NCBI RefSeq assembly: GCF_030817535.1
Contig: NZ_JAUSZL010000002.1
Span: 7,068,001-7,132,000 of the forward strand
DNA length: 64,000 bases
Source: Streptomyces sp. V3I8
GTDB taxonomy: Bacteria; Actinomycetota; Actinomycetes; Streptomycetales; Streptomycetaceae
Reading direction: 5' to 3'
Part shown: in pieces, positions 42,214 to 51,710 of the stretch
Position numbering within the stretch: position 1 is the first letter of the stretch
Layout of the letters: the number at the start of each line of letters is the position of its first letter
Notes under the pieces: model-generated
What the model was told of the DNA's origin: nothing
Seen by the model: only the letters and a program-made list of their open reading frames with translations
Databases searched by the model: none
Translations under genes and position numbers: made by a program

Positions 42214-44714
42214 TGCGGGTCCCGCTTTCCTGGCTGCGGGAGTACGTCGACCTCCCCGCCACCGAGACCGGCCGCGACGTGCAGGCCAGGCTCGTGTCCG
42301 CCGGCCTGGAGGTCGAGCGGGTCGAGCAGCTCGGCGCCGACCTCAAGGGGCCGCTCGTCGTCGGCAAGGTGCTGACCATCGAGGAGCTGGAGGGCTTCAA
42401 GAAACCCATCCGCTTCTGCACCGTCGACGTCGGCACCGCCAACGGCACGGGTGAGCCGCAGGAGATCGTCTGCGGCGCCCGCAACTTCGCCGTCGGCGAC
42501 AAGGTCGTCGTGGTCCTGCCCGGCGCCGTGCTGCCCGGCGACTTCGCGATCGCCGCGCGCAAGACGTACGGCCACACCTCGCACGGCATGATCTGCTCCG
42601 GCGACGAGCTGGGCATGGGCGACGACGGCTCCGGCGGGATCATCGTCCTGCCGCCCGAGCACGAGGCCGGCACGGACGCGATCGAGCTGCTCGAACTCGT
42701 CGACGAGGTCCTCGACATCGCCGTCACGCCCGACCGCGGCTACGCCCTGTCGATGCGCGGCGTGGCCCGCGAGACCGCCACCGCGTACGGGCTGCCGCTG
42801 CGCGACCCGGCGCTGCTCGACGTACCGGGCCCGAACGCGTTCGGGCACCCCGTGCAGGTCTCCGACCCGCTGGGCTGCGACCGCTTCACCGCGCGCACCG
42901 TCACCGGTCTGTCGCCCGAGGCCCGGTCCCCGATCTGGCTGCAGCGCCGCCTCCAGAAGGCCGGCATGCGCCCGATCTCGCTGGCCGTCGACATCACCAA
43001 CTACGTGATGCTGGAGCTCGGCCAGCCCCTGCACGCGTACGACCGCTCCCGGATCCAGGGTGCGATCGGCGTGCGCCGGGCCGAGCAGGGCGAGAAGCTC
43101 ACCACCCTCGACGGCGCCAAGCGCACGCTGGACGCCGAGGACCTGGTGATCACCGACGACCGCGGGCCCATCGGCCTGGCCGGCGTCATGGGCGGTGCCA
43201 GCACGGAGATCGACGACACCGAGGGCACCACCACCGAGGTCGTCGTCGAGGCCGCCCACTTCGACCCGGTCTCCATCGCCCGCACGGCCCGCCGGCACAA
43301 GCTGGCCTCCGAGGCGTCCAGGCGCTTCGAGCGGGGCGTCGACCCGGAGGCCGCGGCCGCCGCCGCCCAGCGCACGGTCGACCTGCTGGTCCTGCTCGCG
43401 GGCGGCACCGCCGACGCGGGCGTCACCCAGATCAGCTCGCCGTCCGCGCCGCACACCATCACCATCGCGGCGAACCACCCGGACAGGGTCGCGGGCGTCG
43501 ACTACGGCCGCGAGACCGTCGTACGCCGCCTCCAGGAGGTCGGCTGCGACGTCTACGGCCAGGACGAGCTGATCGTCACCGTGCCGTCGTGGCGGCCCGA
43601 CCTGACGGACCCGAACGACCTGGCCGAGGAGGTCATCCGGCTGGAGGGCTACGAGAACCTGCCCTCGACGCTGCCCCGGCCCCCCGCGGGCCTGGGCCTG
43701 ACCGACCGGCAGCGGCTGCACCGCCGGGTCGGCCGCGCGCTGGCCGGCGCCGGGTACGTGGAGGCGCTGAACTACCCGTTCATCGGCGCCGAGGTCCTCG
43801 ACCAGCTGGGTCTGGAGGCCGACGACCCGCGCCGCACCCTGGTGACGCTGGTCAACCCGCTCTCCGACGAAGAGCCCGCGATGCGTACGACGCTGCTGCC
43901 GGGGCTCCTCGGCGCGCTGCGGCGCAACGACGGCCGCGGCTCGCACGACCTGGCGCTCTTCGAGACCGGCCTGGTCTTCCGGCCGACCGGCCGGGAGACC
44001 AGGGCCGAGCGGCTGTCCGTCGACCGGCGGCCCACCGCCGAGGAGATCGCCAGCATCGACGCCGCGCTGCCGCGTCAGCCGCGGCGCGCCGCCGTCGTCC
44101 TCGCGGGCGCCCGCGAGCAGACCGGCTGGTGGGGCAAGGGGCGTCCGGCGGACTGGGCGGATGCCGTCGAGGCCGCCCGCACCGTCGCCCGGGAGGCCGG
44201 GGTCGAACTGACCGTGCGCGGGGACCGGCACGCTCCCTGGCACCCGGGGCGGTGCGCCGCGCTGTACGTCACGGTGGACGGCGAGGAGACACTCGTCGGC
44301 CACGCCGGTGAGCTGCACCCGCGGGTCATCAAGGCGCTGCACCTGCCGGAGCGCAGCTGTGCCATGGAGATCGAGCTCGACCTGCTGGAGCGGGCGGGGG
44401 CCGGGGCGCTCGCCGCTCCGCGCATCTCCACGTTCCCCGTCGCCACGCAGGACGTCGCGCTCGTCGTCGCGCGGGAGGTGCCGGCCGCCGATGTGGAGGC
44501 CGCGCTGCGTGAGGGCGCGGGTGAACTGCTGGAGTCCGTGCGGCTGTTCGACGTGTATGAGGGAGAGCAGCTCGGTGCGGGGCGCAAGTCGCTCGCCTAC
44601 GCGTTGCGGTTCCGGGCGGTCGACCGGACGCTGACCGTGGACGAGGCGTCCGCCGCGCGGGACGCGGCGGTCGTGCTCGCGGGGGAGCGGACGGGGGCCG
44701 TTCTGCGGGGTTAG
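42213..44714 (+). CDS. pheT: Phenylalanyl-tRNA synthetase beta subunit
   Basis: The protein has 833 residues starting [15 protein letters not shown]. Domains in order: an EMAP/OB tRNA-binding domain (about 40-160, [21 protein letters not shown]), B3/B4 editing region ([30 protein letters not shown]), B5 ([11 protein letters not shown]), a catalytic-like core ([32 protein letters not shown]) and the C-terminal ferredoxin-like anticodon-binding domain ([26 protein letters not shown]). Length and layout are standard. It binds tRNA and edits mischarged Tyr-tRNA-Phe. Confidence 0.97.
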   Translation: MRVPLSWLREYVDLPATETGRDVQARLVSAGLEVERVEQLGADLKGPLVVGKVLTIEELEGFKKPIRFCTVDVGTANGTGEPQEIVCGARNFAVGDKVVVVLPGAVLPGDFAIAARKTYGHTSHGMICSGDELGMGDDGSGGIIVLPPEHEAGTDAIELLELVDEVLDIAVTPDRGYALSMRGVARETATAYGLPLRDPALLDVPGPNAFGHPVQVSDPLGCDRFTARTVTGLSPEARSPIWLQRRLQKAGMRPISLAVDITNYVMLELGQPLHAYDRSRIQGAIGVRRAEQGEKLTTLDGAKRTLDAEDLVITDDRGPIGLAGVMGGASTEIDDTEGTTTEVVVEAAHFDPVSIARTARRHKLASEASRRFERGVDPEAAAAAAQRTVDLLVLLAGGTADAGVTQISSPSAPHTITIAANHPDRVAGVDYGRETVVRRLQEVGCDVYGQDELIVTVPSWRPDLTDPNDLAEEVIRLEGYENLPSTLPRPPAGLGLTDRQRLHRRVGRALAGAGYVEALNYPFIGAEVLDQLGLEADDPRRTLVTLVNPLSDEEPAMRTTLLPGLLGALRRNDGRGSHDLALFETGLVFRPTGRETRAERLSVDRRPTAEEIASIDAALPRQPRRAAVVLAGAREQTGWWGKGRPADWADAVEAARTVAREAGVELTVRGDRHAPWHPGRCAALYVTVDGEETLVGHAGELHPRVIKALHLPERSCAMEIELDLLERAGAGALAAPRISTFPVATQDVALVVAREVPAADVEAALREGAGELLESVRLFDVYEGEQLGAGRKSLAYALRFRAVDRTLTVDEASAARDAAVVLAGERTGAVLRG

Positions 44715-44788
44715 TCCCCGCGCCCGGGCCGGGGCTCGGTTCGGGGGCTGCGCGTTGTCGGTCGGGTGCGGGTACGTCCTGGCCGAGC

Positions 44789-44866
44789 GCGCGGTTCCCC
44801 GCGCCCCTGAAAGATCGCGCCGTTCCCCGCGCCCCCCAAGCGCGCGCCGTTCCCCGCGCTCCCCCT
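44789..44866 (+). repeat. Cluster of three interspersed-repeat copies after pheT
   Basis: Variants of the GCGC(A/G/C)GTTCCCCGCGCCCC motif occur at 44789-44809, 44817-44837 and 44844-44866, in the same orientation. They occupy the middle of the 289-bp gap between pheT and the phosphatase gene. The gap holds no gene, and the copies have drifted more than those at 23.2 kb. Confidence 0.7.
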
Positions 44867-45003
44867 GCCCCAGAAGCGGGCACCTCACTCTTTTGGGTGG
44901 GAAGTGGGGGTGTGGTGGGGCGGGACGCGTGTGCGGTCGGCAGAATCGACGCGGCCGGACCGGCCGGTGGCTGCGCTGCACAGGGCCTAGGGGGGCCGTC
45001 GGC

Positions 45004-46185
45004 ATGATCCGTACCAAGGTGGGGTCGATCCGTCGGAGGGCGCTCCGCGGGAGCCGGCGGACACTCGGGAGGACCAGGGCCCGCGCCCGGCGCCGGCTCG
45101 GCCGCACCGGGGCCCGCCGGCTCGGCCGGGTCGGACAGCGGCTGCGCCGTCTGCTCGCGCTCGGACTGCCCACCGCCTGGGGCGCGGTGGCGGTCACCTA
45201 CAAACTGGTCTGTCCGCTCGCCCAGCAGAACGGGCTCGGCGCGCGGATCGCCACCTGCGCCGTCTTCTTCGCCGTCGGTACGGGCCTGGTGCTCCACGTC
45301 AGGCGGGGGCTGCTGCGCGAACTGCGGCAGATCCGCAAGGTCGCGGGCGCCGCCCAGGGCGTCCTCCTGCGTCCGCTGCCACCGCGCGTCGACGGGCTGG
45401 CGGTCGCGGCCGCCCAGTTCTCCGCCGACCGGGGGGCCGGTGTCGGAGGCGACCTGTACGAGGTGATCGGCACCGAGCACGGTGTCCGGGTCGTCATGGG
45501 CGACGTCCGCGGCCACGGGCTGGCCGCCATCGGGACCGTCGCCGCCGTACTCGGCAGCTTCCGCGAGGCCGTCCACGACGAGCCCGAACTCCCGGGCGTG
45601 CTGCGCAGACTGGAGCGCGCCATGAGCCGGCACCTGCGGGAGCGCGCGAAGGCCGAGCACCCCTCGTCCGGGCTCGACCCCGACAGCCCGGTCGCCGAGG
45701 AGTTCGTCACCGTACTGCTCCTGGAGATCGCCCCCGACGGCGAGGTCCGGGCCCTGAACTGCGGTCACCCATGGCCGTACCTGCTGCGTACCGACGAGGT
45801 GCCGGCCGGCGTACGAGGGGCGGTGGAGCACCTCGGTCCCGGTGATCCCCTGCCGCCGCTCGGGCTCTTCCCGCTCCCCGCCGAACTGCCCGTCGTCCCG
45901 TGCGGGCGGCTGCTGCCGGGGGAGGCGCTGTTCCTGCACACGGACGGTGTCGAGGACGCCCGTGACGGCGCCGGCCGGTTCTTCCCCCTGACCGCGGTGC
46001 TCACCGACACCGTGCGCGCCCGCCCCGCCTCACCGAAGGCGGTCCTGGCCACGCTCCTCACCCGGCTGCTGGCGCACGCGGACGGCTTCCCCGGCGACGA
46101 CGTGGCGGTGCTGGTCCTACGGAACGACCGGGAAGAGTCCCTTCCGGCGCGGGACAACCGCATGGCCCACCACAGCGCCCCTTGA
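45004..46185 (+). CDS. Membrane PP2C-type Ser/Thr phosphatase (SpoIIE domain)
   Basis: The protein has 393 residues from ATG 45004. A very Arg-rich N-terminus (about 50 residues) precedes two membrane helices (LALGLPTAWGAVAVTYKLV; IATCAVFFAVGTGLVLHV). The SpoIIE/PP2C domain follows: ADRGAGVGGDLYEVI, VVMGDVRGHGLAAIG, FVTVLLLEI, LNCGHPWPYLL, LFLHTDGVEDARD and DDVAVLVLR. The metal-binding Asp residues lie in GGDLYE, GDVRGHG and TDGVEDARD. It probably dephosphorylates an anti-sigma-antagonist-type protein; the partner is unknown. Its 3' end overlaps a decayed repeat copy. Confidence 0.93.
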   Translation: MIRTKVGSIRRRALRGSRRTLGRTRARARRRLGRTGARRLGRVGQRLRRLLALGLPTAWGAVAVTYKLVCPLAQQNGLGARIATCAVFFAVGTGLVLHVRRGLLRELRQIRKVAGAAQGVLLRPLPPRVDGLAVAAAQFSADRGAGVGGDLYEVIGTEHGVRVVMGDVRGHGLAAIGTVAAVLGSFREAVHDEPELPGVLRRLERAMSRHLRERAKAEHPSSGLDPDSPVAEEFVTVLLLEIAPDGEVRALNCGHPWPYLLRTDEVPAGVRGAVEHLGPGDPLPPLGLFPLPAELPVVPCGRLLPGEALFLHTDGVEDARDGAGRFFPLTAVLTDTVRARPASPKAVLATLLTRLLAHADGFPGDDVAVLVLRNDREESLPARDNRMAHHSAP

Positions 46186-46509
46186 GAGGCGCGGGGGACC
46201 GCGCGATCAGCCACGACGCACCCGCACGTGACGAACGACGATCGGCGACTCGGCCGAACCCCGACGGAACGGAGCCGTCCGCCCGCCACGGAGTGTCGGG
46301 CAGGCAGCTGGGCGGACGGCGTGGTTCCGGGCCGCCGCACTGTACGAGGGGGAGCCGGCGGCCCGGCCGGCCTCTTGCGAGGCAGTTAAGTCAATCGGCT
46401 CGCCACTCTCCGCGACAGTGCGCGTACTGCCCGGATCCGGGCACTCCGTTCACACCCCGTGTGAAAGGGGACGCGCTAGGTTGAAAGCACCGTCAGCCCG
46501 AGCCCCCGG
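46186..46509. other. Intergenic region before the NsdA-like regulator
   Basis: This 324-bp gap holds an inverse, decayed copy of the interspersed repeat (46186-46204) at its left edge. Close to the gene a short lower-GC stretch (AAGTCAATCGG; then CGCTAGGTTG near 46476) may contain the promoter. No small gene is convincing. Confidence 0.5.
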
Positions 46510-47859
46510 ATGGCAGGCATGCAGCCCAACACTCTGCTCGACGCGGTCCTCGACGAGGCCGGGATCTCCCACGCGGGCCTCGCCGCCCATGTGAACCTGG
46601 CGGGGCGGGCACGCGGCCTCGCCCTCAGGTACGAACACACCGCCGTGGCACGGTGGTTGAAGGGGCAGCGGCCCCGTGGCCAGGTGCCCGACCTGATCTG
46701 CGAAGTCCTCGCCGGCCGGCTCCAACGGCCCGTCACACTCGACGACATCGGCATGGGAGTGCCCGGCGAACCGGCCGCCCCGCACGGCACGACGCTCTCC
46801 GGCTTCGTCGAGCGGGCCACCGCCCTGTGGCGCTCCGACGAACAGCAGCGCCCGCACATCCTGGGCGCTCCCGCCGTCACCGGTACGCCCGCCGTCATGC
46901 CCGTGTGGGAGTGGGAGAACCCGCCGGAGGACGTGGACGTCTCGCGCGGAGGCCGGCAGCGCGTACGCATGTCCGACATAGAGATGCTGCGCGCCGCCCG
47001 CGCCCACTACGAGCAGATGTACCGGAAGGCGGGGGGCATCGCGACCCGTACCCGCATTGTCGGTTTCCTCAACTCCGAGACGGCGCCGCTCCTCAGAGGC
47101 AGTTACACCGACGCCACCGGCCGTCAGCTCCACCGCGCCACCGGCGGCCTGGTGGCCATCGCCGGCATCTGCGCGTACGACTCCGACGCGCACGGGCTCG
47201 CCCAGCGCTACTTCCACCAGGCGCTCCGGCTCGCGAAGGCCAGCGGGGACCGGGGACTCGGCGCCTACGTCATCGCGCTCCTCGTCAACCAGGCGCTGTT
47301 CATGCGGGAGAACCGGCAGGCCGTGGCGTTCGCCGAGGCCGCGCTGCGCGCCGCGGGGCGCCACATCACGCCGGCGCTCGCGTCGGACCTCTCCGCGATG
47401 CAGGCCAAGGCGTACGCGCACCTCGGCGACGGCAGCAGCGCGCTGTCCTGCATCCGGCGTGCCGAGCAGGCCGCCGACCGCATCCGGCGCGGATACGAAC
47501 CGGACGAGACCGGCTATGTCCAGCCGGGCCTGGTCAACGTGCAGGTGGCGGAGGCCCTGCTGAGCCTCGGTGACCTGGCCGCCGCCCGGGAGCACGCCGC
47601 GGCCGCCGTGGACAACCCGGCGCACGACCGCGGCCGGGTGCACCGGCTCGCCATGCTCAGCCAGATCGAACTGCGCCAGGGGAACGCCGACAGGGCGGTG
47701 GTCACCGCGGTCGAGATGGCGGAACGGGCCCGGGGGATGGAGTCCCAGCGGCTGCGCGACAGACTGCGGGCGGTACGCGAACACCTGGTGGCCAGCGGGT
47801 GCGCGGGCACCTCCGAGGCCGCCGAACTCATCGACGGAGCGCTGCGCGTACCGCTCTAG
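46510..47859 (+). CDS. NsdA-like regulatory protein with TPR-type helices
   Basis: The protein has 449 residues (446 if started at the ATG at 46519). The N-terminal 80 residues resemble a helix-turn-helix: NTLLDAVLDEAGISHAGLAAHVN, ALRYEHTAVARWLKGQRPRG, DLICEVLAGRLQRPVTLDDIGMG (in part). A long array of helical, TPR-like repeats follows (ARAHYEQMYRK; YFHQALRLAKASGD; AVAFAEAALRAAGRHI; AREHAAAAVDNPAHDRGRVHRLAMLSQIEL in part). This layout is that of the Streptomyces NsdA/NsdB family, which influences sporulation and antibiotic production. Paralogues are many, so the exact role is unknown. Confidence 0.83.
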   Translation: MAGMQPNTLLDAVLDEAGISHAGLAAHVNLAGRARGLALRYEHTAVARWLKGQRPRGQVPDLICEVLAGRLQRPVTLDDIGMGVPGEPAAPHGTTLSGFVERATALWRSDEQQRPHILGAPAVTGTPAVMPVWEWENPPEDVDVSRGGRQRVRMSDIEMLRAARAHYEQMYRKAGGIATRTRIVGFLNSETAPLLRGSYTDATGRQLHRATGGLVAIAGICAYDSDAHGLAQRYFHQALRLAKASGDRGLGAYVIALLVNQALFMRENRQAVAFAEAALRAAGRHITPALASDLSAMQAKAYAHLGDGSSALSCIRRAEQAADRIRRGYEPDETGYVQPGLVNVQVAEALLSLGDLAAAREHAAAAVDNPAHDRGRVHRLAMLSQIELRQGNADRAVVTAVEMAERARGMESQRLRDRLRAVREHLVASGCAGTSEAAELIDGALRVPL

Positions 47860-48060
47860 GAAGCCCGTCGCGCCACGGCGTCCCGCCCCTTTCCGGGGCC
47901 GCCGCGTCCTCCGGAACGCGTGCCTCGACACCTCGCTCCACACCTGGCTCCACACCTGACTCCGCGCCTGCCGTCGCGCCGCGCGTGCCTCACCGCGAGC
48001 CTGCTGTGCGGACAATCCTGCTGCGATATTGCCATCTACCTGACGGAAGGTGGCAGAAAA

Positions 48061-48606
48061 GTGCAGTGGACGAAACAGAACGAACAAATCGTGTACGCAA
48101 ATCGCTGGTTCAGCGTCAATCTCGCTGACGTCGAGTTACCGGACGGGCAGCACCTCGACCACTTCCTGATCCGGCTGCGGCCCGTCGCCGTGGCCACGGT
48201 CGTGAACGGCGCGAACGAGGTGCTCCTGCTGTGGAGGCACCGCTTCATCACCGACAGCTGGGGATGGGAGCTTCCCGCGGGGGTCGTCGAGGACGGTGAG
48301 GACATCGCCGTCGCGGCGGCCCGGGAACTGGAGGAGGAGACCGGCTGGCGACCGGGACCTCTGCGCCATCTGATGAGCGTCGAGCCCTCGAACGGGCTCA
48401 CCGACGCGCGGCACCACGTCTACTGGGCCGACGAGGGTGCGTACATCGGACACCCTGTGGACGACTTCGAGTCGGACCGCCGGGAATGGGTTCCGCTGAA
48501 GCTCGTTCCCGACATGGTCGCCCGTGGTGAGGTTCCGGCCGCCAACATGGCAGCCGCGCTGCTCCTCCTGCACCATCTGAGGCTCGGGCAGGACGCCTTG
48601 CCCTGA
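48061..48606 (+). CDS. NUDIX hydrolase with a TTA codon
   Basis: The protein has 181 residues from GTG 48061, after AAGGTGG. The Nudix box spans WELPAGVVEDGEDIAVAAAR and continues with ELEEETGW, matching GX5EX7REUXEEXGU. It resembles ADP-ribose/nucleotide-sugar pyrophosphatases; the substrate is unknown. Leu at GTC-GAG-TTA-CCG (TTA at 48136-48138) makes translation depend on the rare bldA tRNA. The first 100 bp are markedly less GC-rich than the surroundings (AAACAGAACGAACAAATC), suggesting selection for translation initiation or transfer. Confidence 0.92.
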   Translation: MQWTKQNEQIVYANRWFSVNLADVELPDGQHLDHFLIRLRPVAVATVVNGANEVLLLWRHRFITDSWGWELPAGVVEDGEDIAVAAARELEEETGWRPGPLRHLMSVEPSNGLTDARHHVYWADEGAYIGHPVDDFESDRREWVPLKLVPDMVARGEVPAANMAAALLLLHHLRLGQDALP

Positions 48607-48629
48607 TCCCCCCACCGCGTCCTACGGGT

Positions 48630-48887
48630 CTAACGGCCCAGAGCCTGCCAGACCGCCACGGCCAGTGCGCCCACTGCCGTGACGACCGCGACCGCGCGCA
48701 GCGGCCAGCGGGTGTGTTCCAGAGCGATGACCCGAGTGCTCAGGTCGTCGAGCTCCTTGGCGGTCTGTTCGGCGCGATGACTGAGCAGGGTCATTCCGCC
48801 CTCGACGGTGGCGTGTGCCACGTCGAGGCGCCGGCGTAACTCTGCGAGTTCACCTCGAACCACGGGATGCTCCGGGTCGGGGATCAC
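48630..48887 (-). CDS. Small coiled-coil membrane protein with a TTA codon
   Basis: The protein has 85 residues from GTG 48887, which is 8 bp after AAGGAG; a start at 48941 lacks this site. A predicted coiled coil (RGELAELRRRLDVAHATVEGG ... AEQTAKELDDLSTRVIALEH, in pieces) is followed by a C-terminal membrane helix (AVAVVTAVGALAVAVWQAL). One Leu is TTA (48839-48837, in AELRRR), so it may need bldA. It is convergent with the NUDIX gene, 23 bp apart. Function unknown; the tail-anchored layout suggests a scaffold. Confidence 0.75.
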   Translation of the reverse strand: MIPDPEHPVVRGELAELRRRLDVAHATVEGGMTLLSHRAEQTAKELDDLSTRVIALEHTRWPLRAVAVVTAVGALAVAVWQALGR

Positions 48888-49016
48888 GTGTCCGCTCCTT
48901 TCCGTAGTCGACACATCCCTCGGATGCGCACGAAAAGTCAACCTCGCTGGTGGTGGCGTGGGGAGCGTGTGCGAGAGGCATATGCGAGCCCGCGCCGCAC
49001 ACGCCGTGTGAATGCG

Positions 49017-49051
49017 GCGGGCCCGGCCCTCGGGAAGAGAGCCGGGCCCGC
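49017..49051 (-). terminator. Hairpin after the 3-hydroxybutyryl-CoA dehydrogenase gene
   Basis: Perfect 11-bp stem GCGGGCCCGGC / GCCGGGCCCGC with a 13-nt loop, 52 bp past the stop of the minus-strand gene. It has no U-tract. Confidence 0.65.
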
Positions 49052-49102
49052 ACAGGGCAGTGCTTGTACGCAGAGTGGCCGATACACGATGGGTGGCGGC
49101 TT

Positions 49103-49963
49103 CTACGCGTAGGTGTAGAAGCCCGATCCCGACTTCCGGCCGAGCCGTCCCGCGTCGACCATGCGCTGGAGCAGCGGCGGAGCGGCGTACAGCGGCTCCT
49201 TGTACTCCTCGTACATCGAGTACGCGACCGACGCGACGGTGTCGAGCCCGATCAGGTCGGACAGCTTGAGCGGCCCCATCGGGTGGGCGCAGCCCAGCTC
49301 CATGCCGTTGTCGATGTCCTCGCGGCTCGCCATGCCGGACTCGAACATCCGGATCGCGGAGAGCAGGTACGGGATCAGCAGCGCGTTGACCACGAAGCCC
49401 GAGCGGTCCTGGGCGCGGATCGCGTGCTTGCCGAGGATCTTCTCCACCAGGGACTGAGCCCGGCTGATGGTGCCCTCGGAGGTGGTGAGGGCCGGGATCA
49501 GCTCGACGAGCTTCTGCACCGGGGCCGGGTTGAAGAAGTGGATGCCGATGACCTGGTCGGGGCGCGAGGTGGCGACGGCGAGCTTCACCAGCGGGATGGA
49601 GGAGGTGTTCGAGGCGAGGATCGCGTCCTGCCGCAGCACCACCTGGTCGAGCACCTGGAAGATCTCCGTCTTCACCTGCTCGTTCTCGACGACCGCCTCG
49701 ATCACCAGGTCGCGGTCGGAGAACTCGCCGAGGTCGGTGGTGAAGGAGAGCCGCTCCAGCGTGGCGTCCCGCTCCTCCTCGGAGATCTTGCCGCGCTCGG
49801 CCGCCTTGGAGAGCGAGTTGTAGAGCCGGGTCCGGCCAATCTCCAACGCCTCACCGGTGGTCTCGGCGGCCTTCACGTCCAGGCCGGCGCGGGCGCACAC
49901 CTCGGCGATACCCGCTCCCATCTGGCCGCAGCCCACCACTCCGACGCGTTCGATGTCGGTCAC
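49103..49963 (-). CDS. 3-hydroxybutyryl-CoA dehydrogenase
   Basis: The protein has 286 residues from GTG 49963 (VTDIERVGVVGCGQMGAGIAE), preceded by AAAGGGA; the open frame upstream is not conserved. The NAD-binding motif GCGQMGAGIAEVCA is at the N-terminus, the family signature IGIHFFNPAPVQKLVELI in the middle (His of the catalytic pair), and the C-terminal helical domain follows (RSGFVVNALLIPYLLSAIRM). It reduces acetoacetyl-CoA or oxidises 3-hydroxybutyryl-CoA, in butyryl-CoA or PHB-type metabolism. Length is normal. Confidence 0.95.
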   Translation of the reverse strand: MTDIERVGVVGCGQMGAGIAEVCARAGLDVKAAETTGEALEIGRTRLYNSLSKAAERGKISEEERDATLERLSFTTDLGEFSDRDLVIEAVVENEQVKTEIFQVLDQVVLRQDAILASNTSSIPLVKLAVATSRPDQVIGIHFFNPAPVQKLVELIPALTTSEGTISRAQSLVEKILGKHAIRAQDRSGFVVNALLIPYLLSAIRMFESGMASREDIDNGMELGCAHPMGPLKLSDLIGLDTVASVAYSMYEEYKEPLYAAPPLLQRMVDAGRLGRKSGSGFYTYA

Positions 49964-50135
49964 ATCGTCCCTTTCGCTCTCACTGTCACCGGGCCGGCGG
50001 CTCTTCGCTGTCCGGTCCCTGTCGGCGCCACGCAGGTTACTCCGGACTTGTCCCCGATCGGCCGCCCGGGTCGGGCATGCTGGCCGGGTGAACGGTCCGT
50101 GACGAGGCGGACCCACTGCGTTTGGGGTGTGCGGC

Positions 50136-51413
50136 ATGAGGCGTATGTCACGGCGGGGGTTCGCGGCGACCGCGGCGGTCGGGCTGTCGGGACTCCTCAC
50201 GGCGGGACTGGCGGTGGCGGACGCGGGTGGTGGTGGCGGCCGCGGCGGCGGGTCCGGTGCCTCCCGGCGGAGGCACCGGGAACCCGCGGGCGCGCTGCGC
50301 GGCATGTGGCTGGCGACCGTGGCGAACCGTGACTGGCCCTCCGCGCCGGGCCTGACCGCGGAGCGGCAGCGCGCCGAACTGCTCGGCCATCTCGACACCG
50401 CGGTGGAGCGCCGGCTGAACGCCGTGGTCTTCCAGGTGCGGCCCACGGCCGACGCCCTGTGGCCCTCGCCGTACGAACCCTGGGCGCAGTACCTGACCGG
50501 TGTCCAGGGCCAGGATCCCGGCTGGGACCCGCTGGGCACCGCCGTCGAGGAGGCCCACGCGCGCGGGCTGGAACTGCACGCCTGGTTCAACCCGTACCGC
50601 GTCGCCAACCACACCGATCCGGCGAGGCTCGTCGCCTCGCACCCGGCCCGCGTCCATCCCGACTGGGTCGTGCCGTACGGCGGGAAGCTCTACTACAACC
50701 CCGGTCTGCCCGAGGTCCGCGCCTTCGTCCAGGACGCGATGCTGGACGCGGTGCGCAAGTACGCCGTCGACGCCGTCCACTGGGACGACTACTTCTATCC
50801 GTACCCGGTCGCGGGCCAGACCTTCGACGACGACGCCGCGTACGCCGCGCACGGCGGGCAGTACCCCGACCGGGCGGCGTGGCGGCGCGACAACATCGAC
50901 CGGCTGGTGCGGGAGACGGCCGCGCGCATCAAGGAGGTGCGGCCCGGTACGAAGTTCGGGATCAGCCCCTTCGGGGTGTGGCGCAACGCCGCGACCGACC
51001 CGCTGGGCTCCGACACCCGGGCCGGCGTGCAGACGTACGACGACCTGTACGCGGACACCAGGAAGTGGGTGCGGGAGAACTGGATCGACTACATCTGCCC
51101 GCAGCTGTACTGGAACATCGGCTTCGCCGCCGCCGACTACGCGAAGCTGGTCCCCTGGTGGGCCGCGGTCGCGGACGGCACCGGCACCGGGCTGTACGTC
51201 GGCGAGGCGCTCTACAAGGCCGGGGACCCGGCGCAGCCCGCGGCCTGGCAGGACCCGGCGGAGCTGTCGAAGCACCTGACCCTCGCCGAGAACCATCCGC
51301 AGGTACGCGGACACGTGTTCTTCTCGGCCAAGGAAGTGGCCGCCGACCGGATCGGGGCCATGGCCAGGGTGGTCGCCGACCACTACCGGCAGCCGGCGAA
51401 ACCGGCCCGCTGA
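50136..51413 (+). CDS. Tat-exported GH10-like glycosyl hydrolase (YngK/DUF187 type)
   Basis: The protein has 425 residues from ATG 50136. The N-terminus MRRMSRRGFAATAAVGLSGL is a twin-arginine signal (SRRGF), fitting the tatAC genes in this window. A Gly-rich linker precedes a TIM-barrel domain: RGMWLATVANRDWPS, VVFQVRPTADALWPS, LELHAWFNPYRVAN, VDAVHWDDYFYPYPV, ISPFGVWRN and YICPQLYWNIGF. Such proteins are secreted hydrolases thought to act on cell-wall or extracellular glycans. Substrate unknown. Confidence 0.9.
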   Translation: MRRMSRRGFAATAAVGLSGLLTAGLAVADAGGGGGRGGGSGASRRRHREPAGALRGMWLATVANRDWPSAPGLTAERQRAELLGHLDTAVERRLNAVVFQVRPTADALWPSPYEPWAQYLTGVQGQDPGWDPLGTAVEEAHARGLELHAWFNPYRVANHTDPARLVASHPARVHPDWVVPYGGKLYYNPGLPEVRAFVQDAMLDAVRKYAVDAVHWDDYFYPYPVAGQTFDDDAAYAAHGGQYPDRAAWRRDNIDRLVRETAARIKEVRPGTKFGISPFGVWRNAATDPLGSDTRAGVQTYDDLYADTRKWVRENWIDYICPQLYWNIGFAAADYAKLVPWWAAVADGTGTGLYVGEALYKAGDPAQPAAWQDPAELSKHLTLAENHPQVRGHVFFSAKEVAADRIGAMARVVADHYRQPAKPAR

Positions 51414-51414
51414 C

Positions 51415-51612
51415 CTATCGGCCGCCGTCCTCGCGGTGCCGGACCACGCAGTCGGGCCCGGGCGACATCAGACTCTCGTGGCCGTCCTCGAAGCGGACCC
51501 GGTAGGGAGGGTTGCCGCGCTGACCGAGCACCTCGATGACCTCCGCGACCCGGTCGTGCTGTCCGACGATCCTGCCGTGCACCAGCAGTTGGTCGCCTAC
51601 GATTGCCTGCAT
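51415..51612 (-). CDS. DUF1918 protein
   Basis: The protein has 65 residues, MQAIVGDQLLVHGRIVGQHD ... YRVRFEDGHESLMSPGPDCVV. DUF1918 is a small beta-barrel-like domain of unknown function frequent in actinobacteria. The gene ends 2 bp from the convergent GH10-like gene. I chose the internal ATG because homologues start with MxAxVGD; the frame could extend 16 residues upstream. Confidence 0.87.
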   Translation of the reverse strand: MQAIVGDQLLVHGRIVGQHDRVAEVIEVLGQRGNPPYRVRFEDGHESLMSPGPDCVVRHREDGGR

Positions 51613-51710
51613 CGGTGGGGTCCCCTCGTTCCGCACGGGAGTGGCGCTTCGTGGCCGCAAGTGTACGGGGCGTGGGGCGAGTCGGGGCCGTCCCGTACAA
51701 ACCGGTCAGT

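Noticed and set aside
44755..45003. N-terminal extension of the PP2C frame
   Set aside because: It runs through the interspersed repeats, has no ribosome site and no conservation-like composition. ATG 45004 is the better start.
41949..45197. 1082-residue minus-strand frame over pheT
   Set aside because: pheS and pheT are unambiguous on the plus strand; the minus frame is compositional.
47927..47963. Direct repeats of about 12 bp (CTCCACACCTGG type) before the NUDIX gene
   Set aside because: Only three short imperfect units with no regular spacing or hairpin. Too little to call a CRISPR or iteron array.
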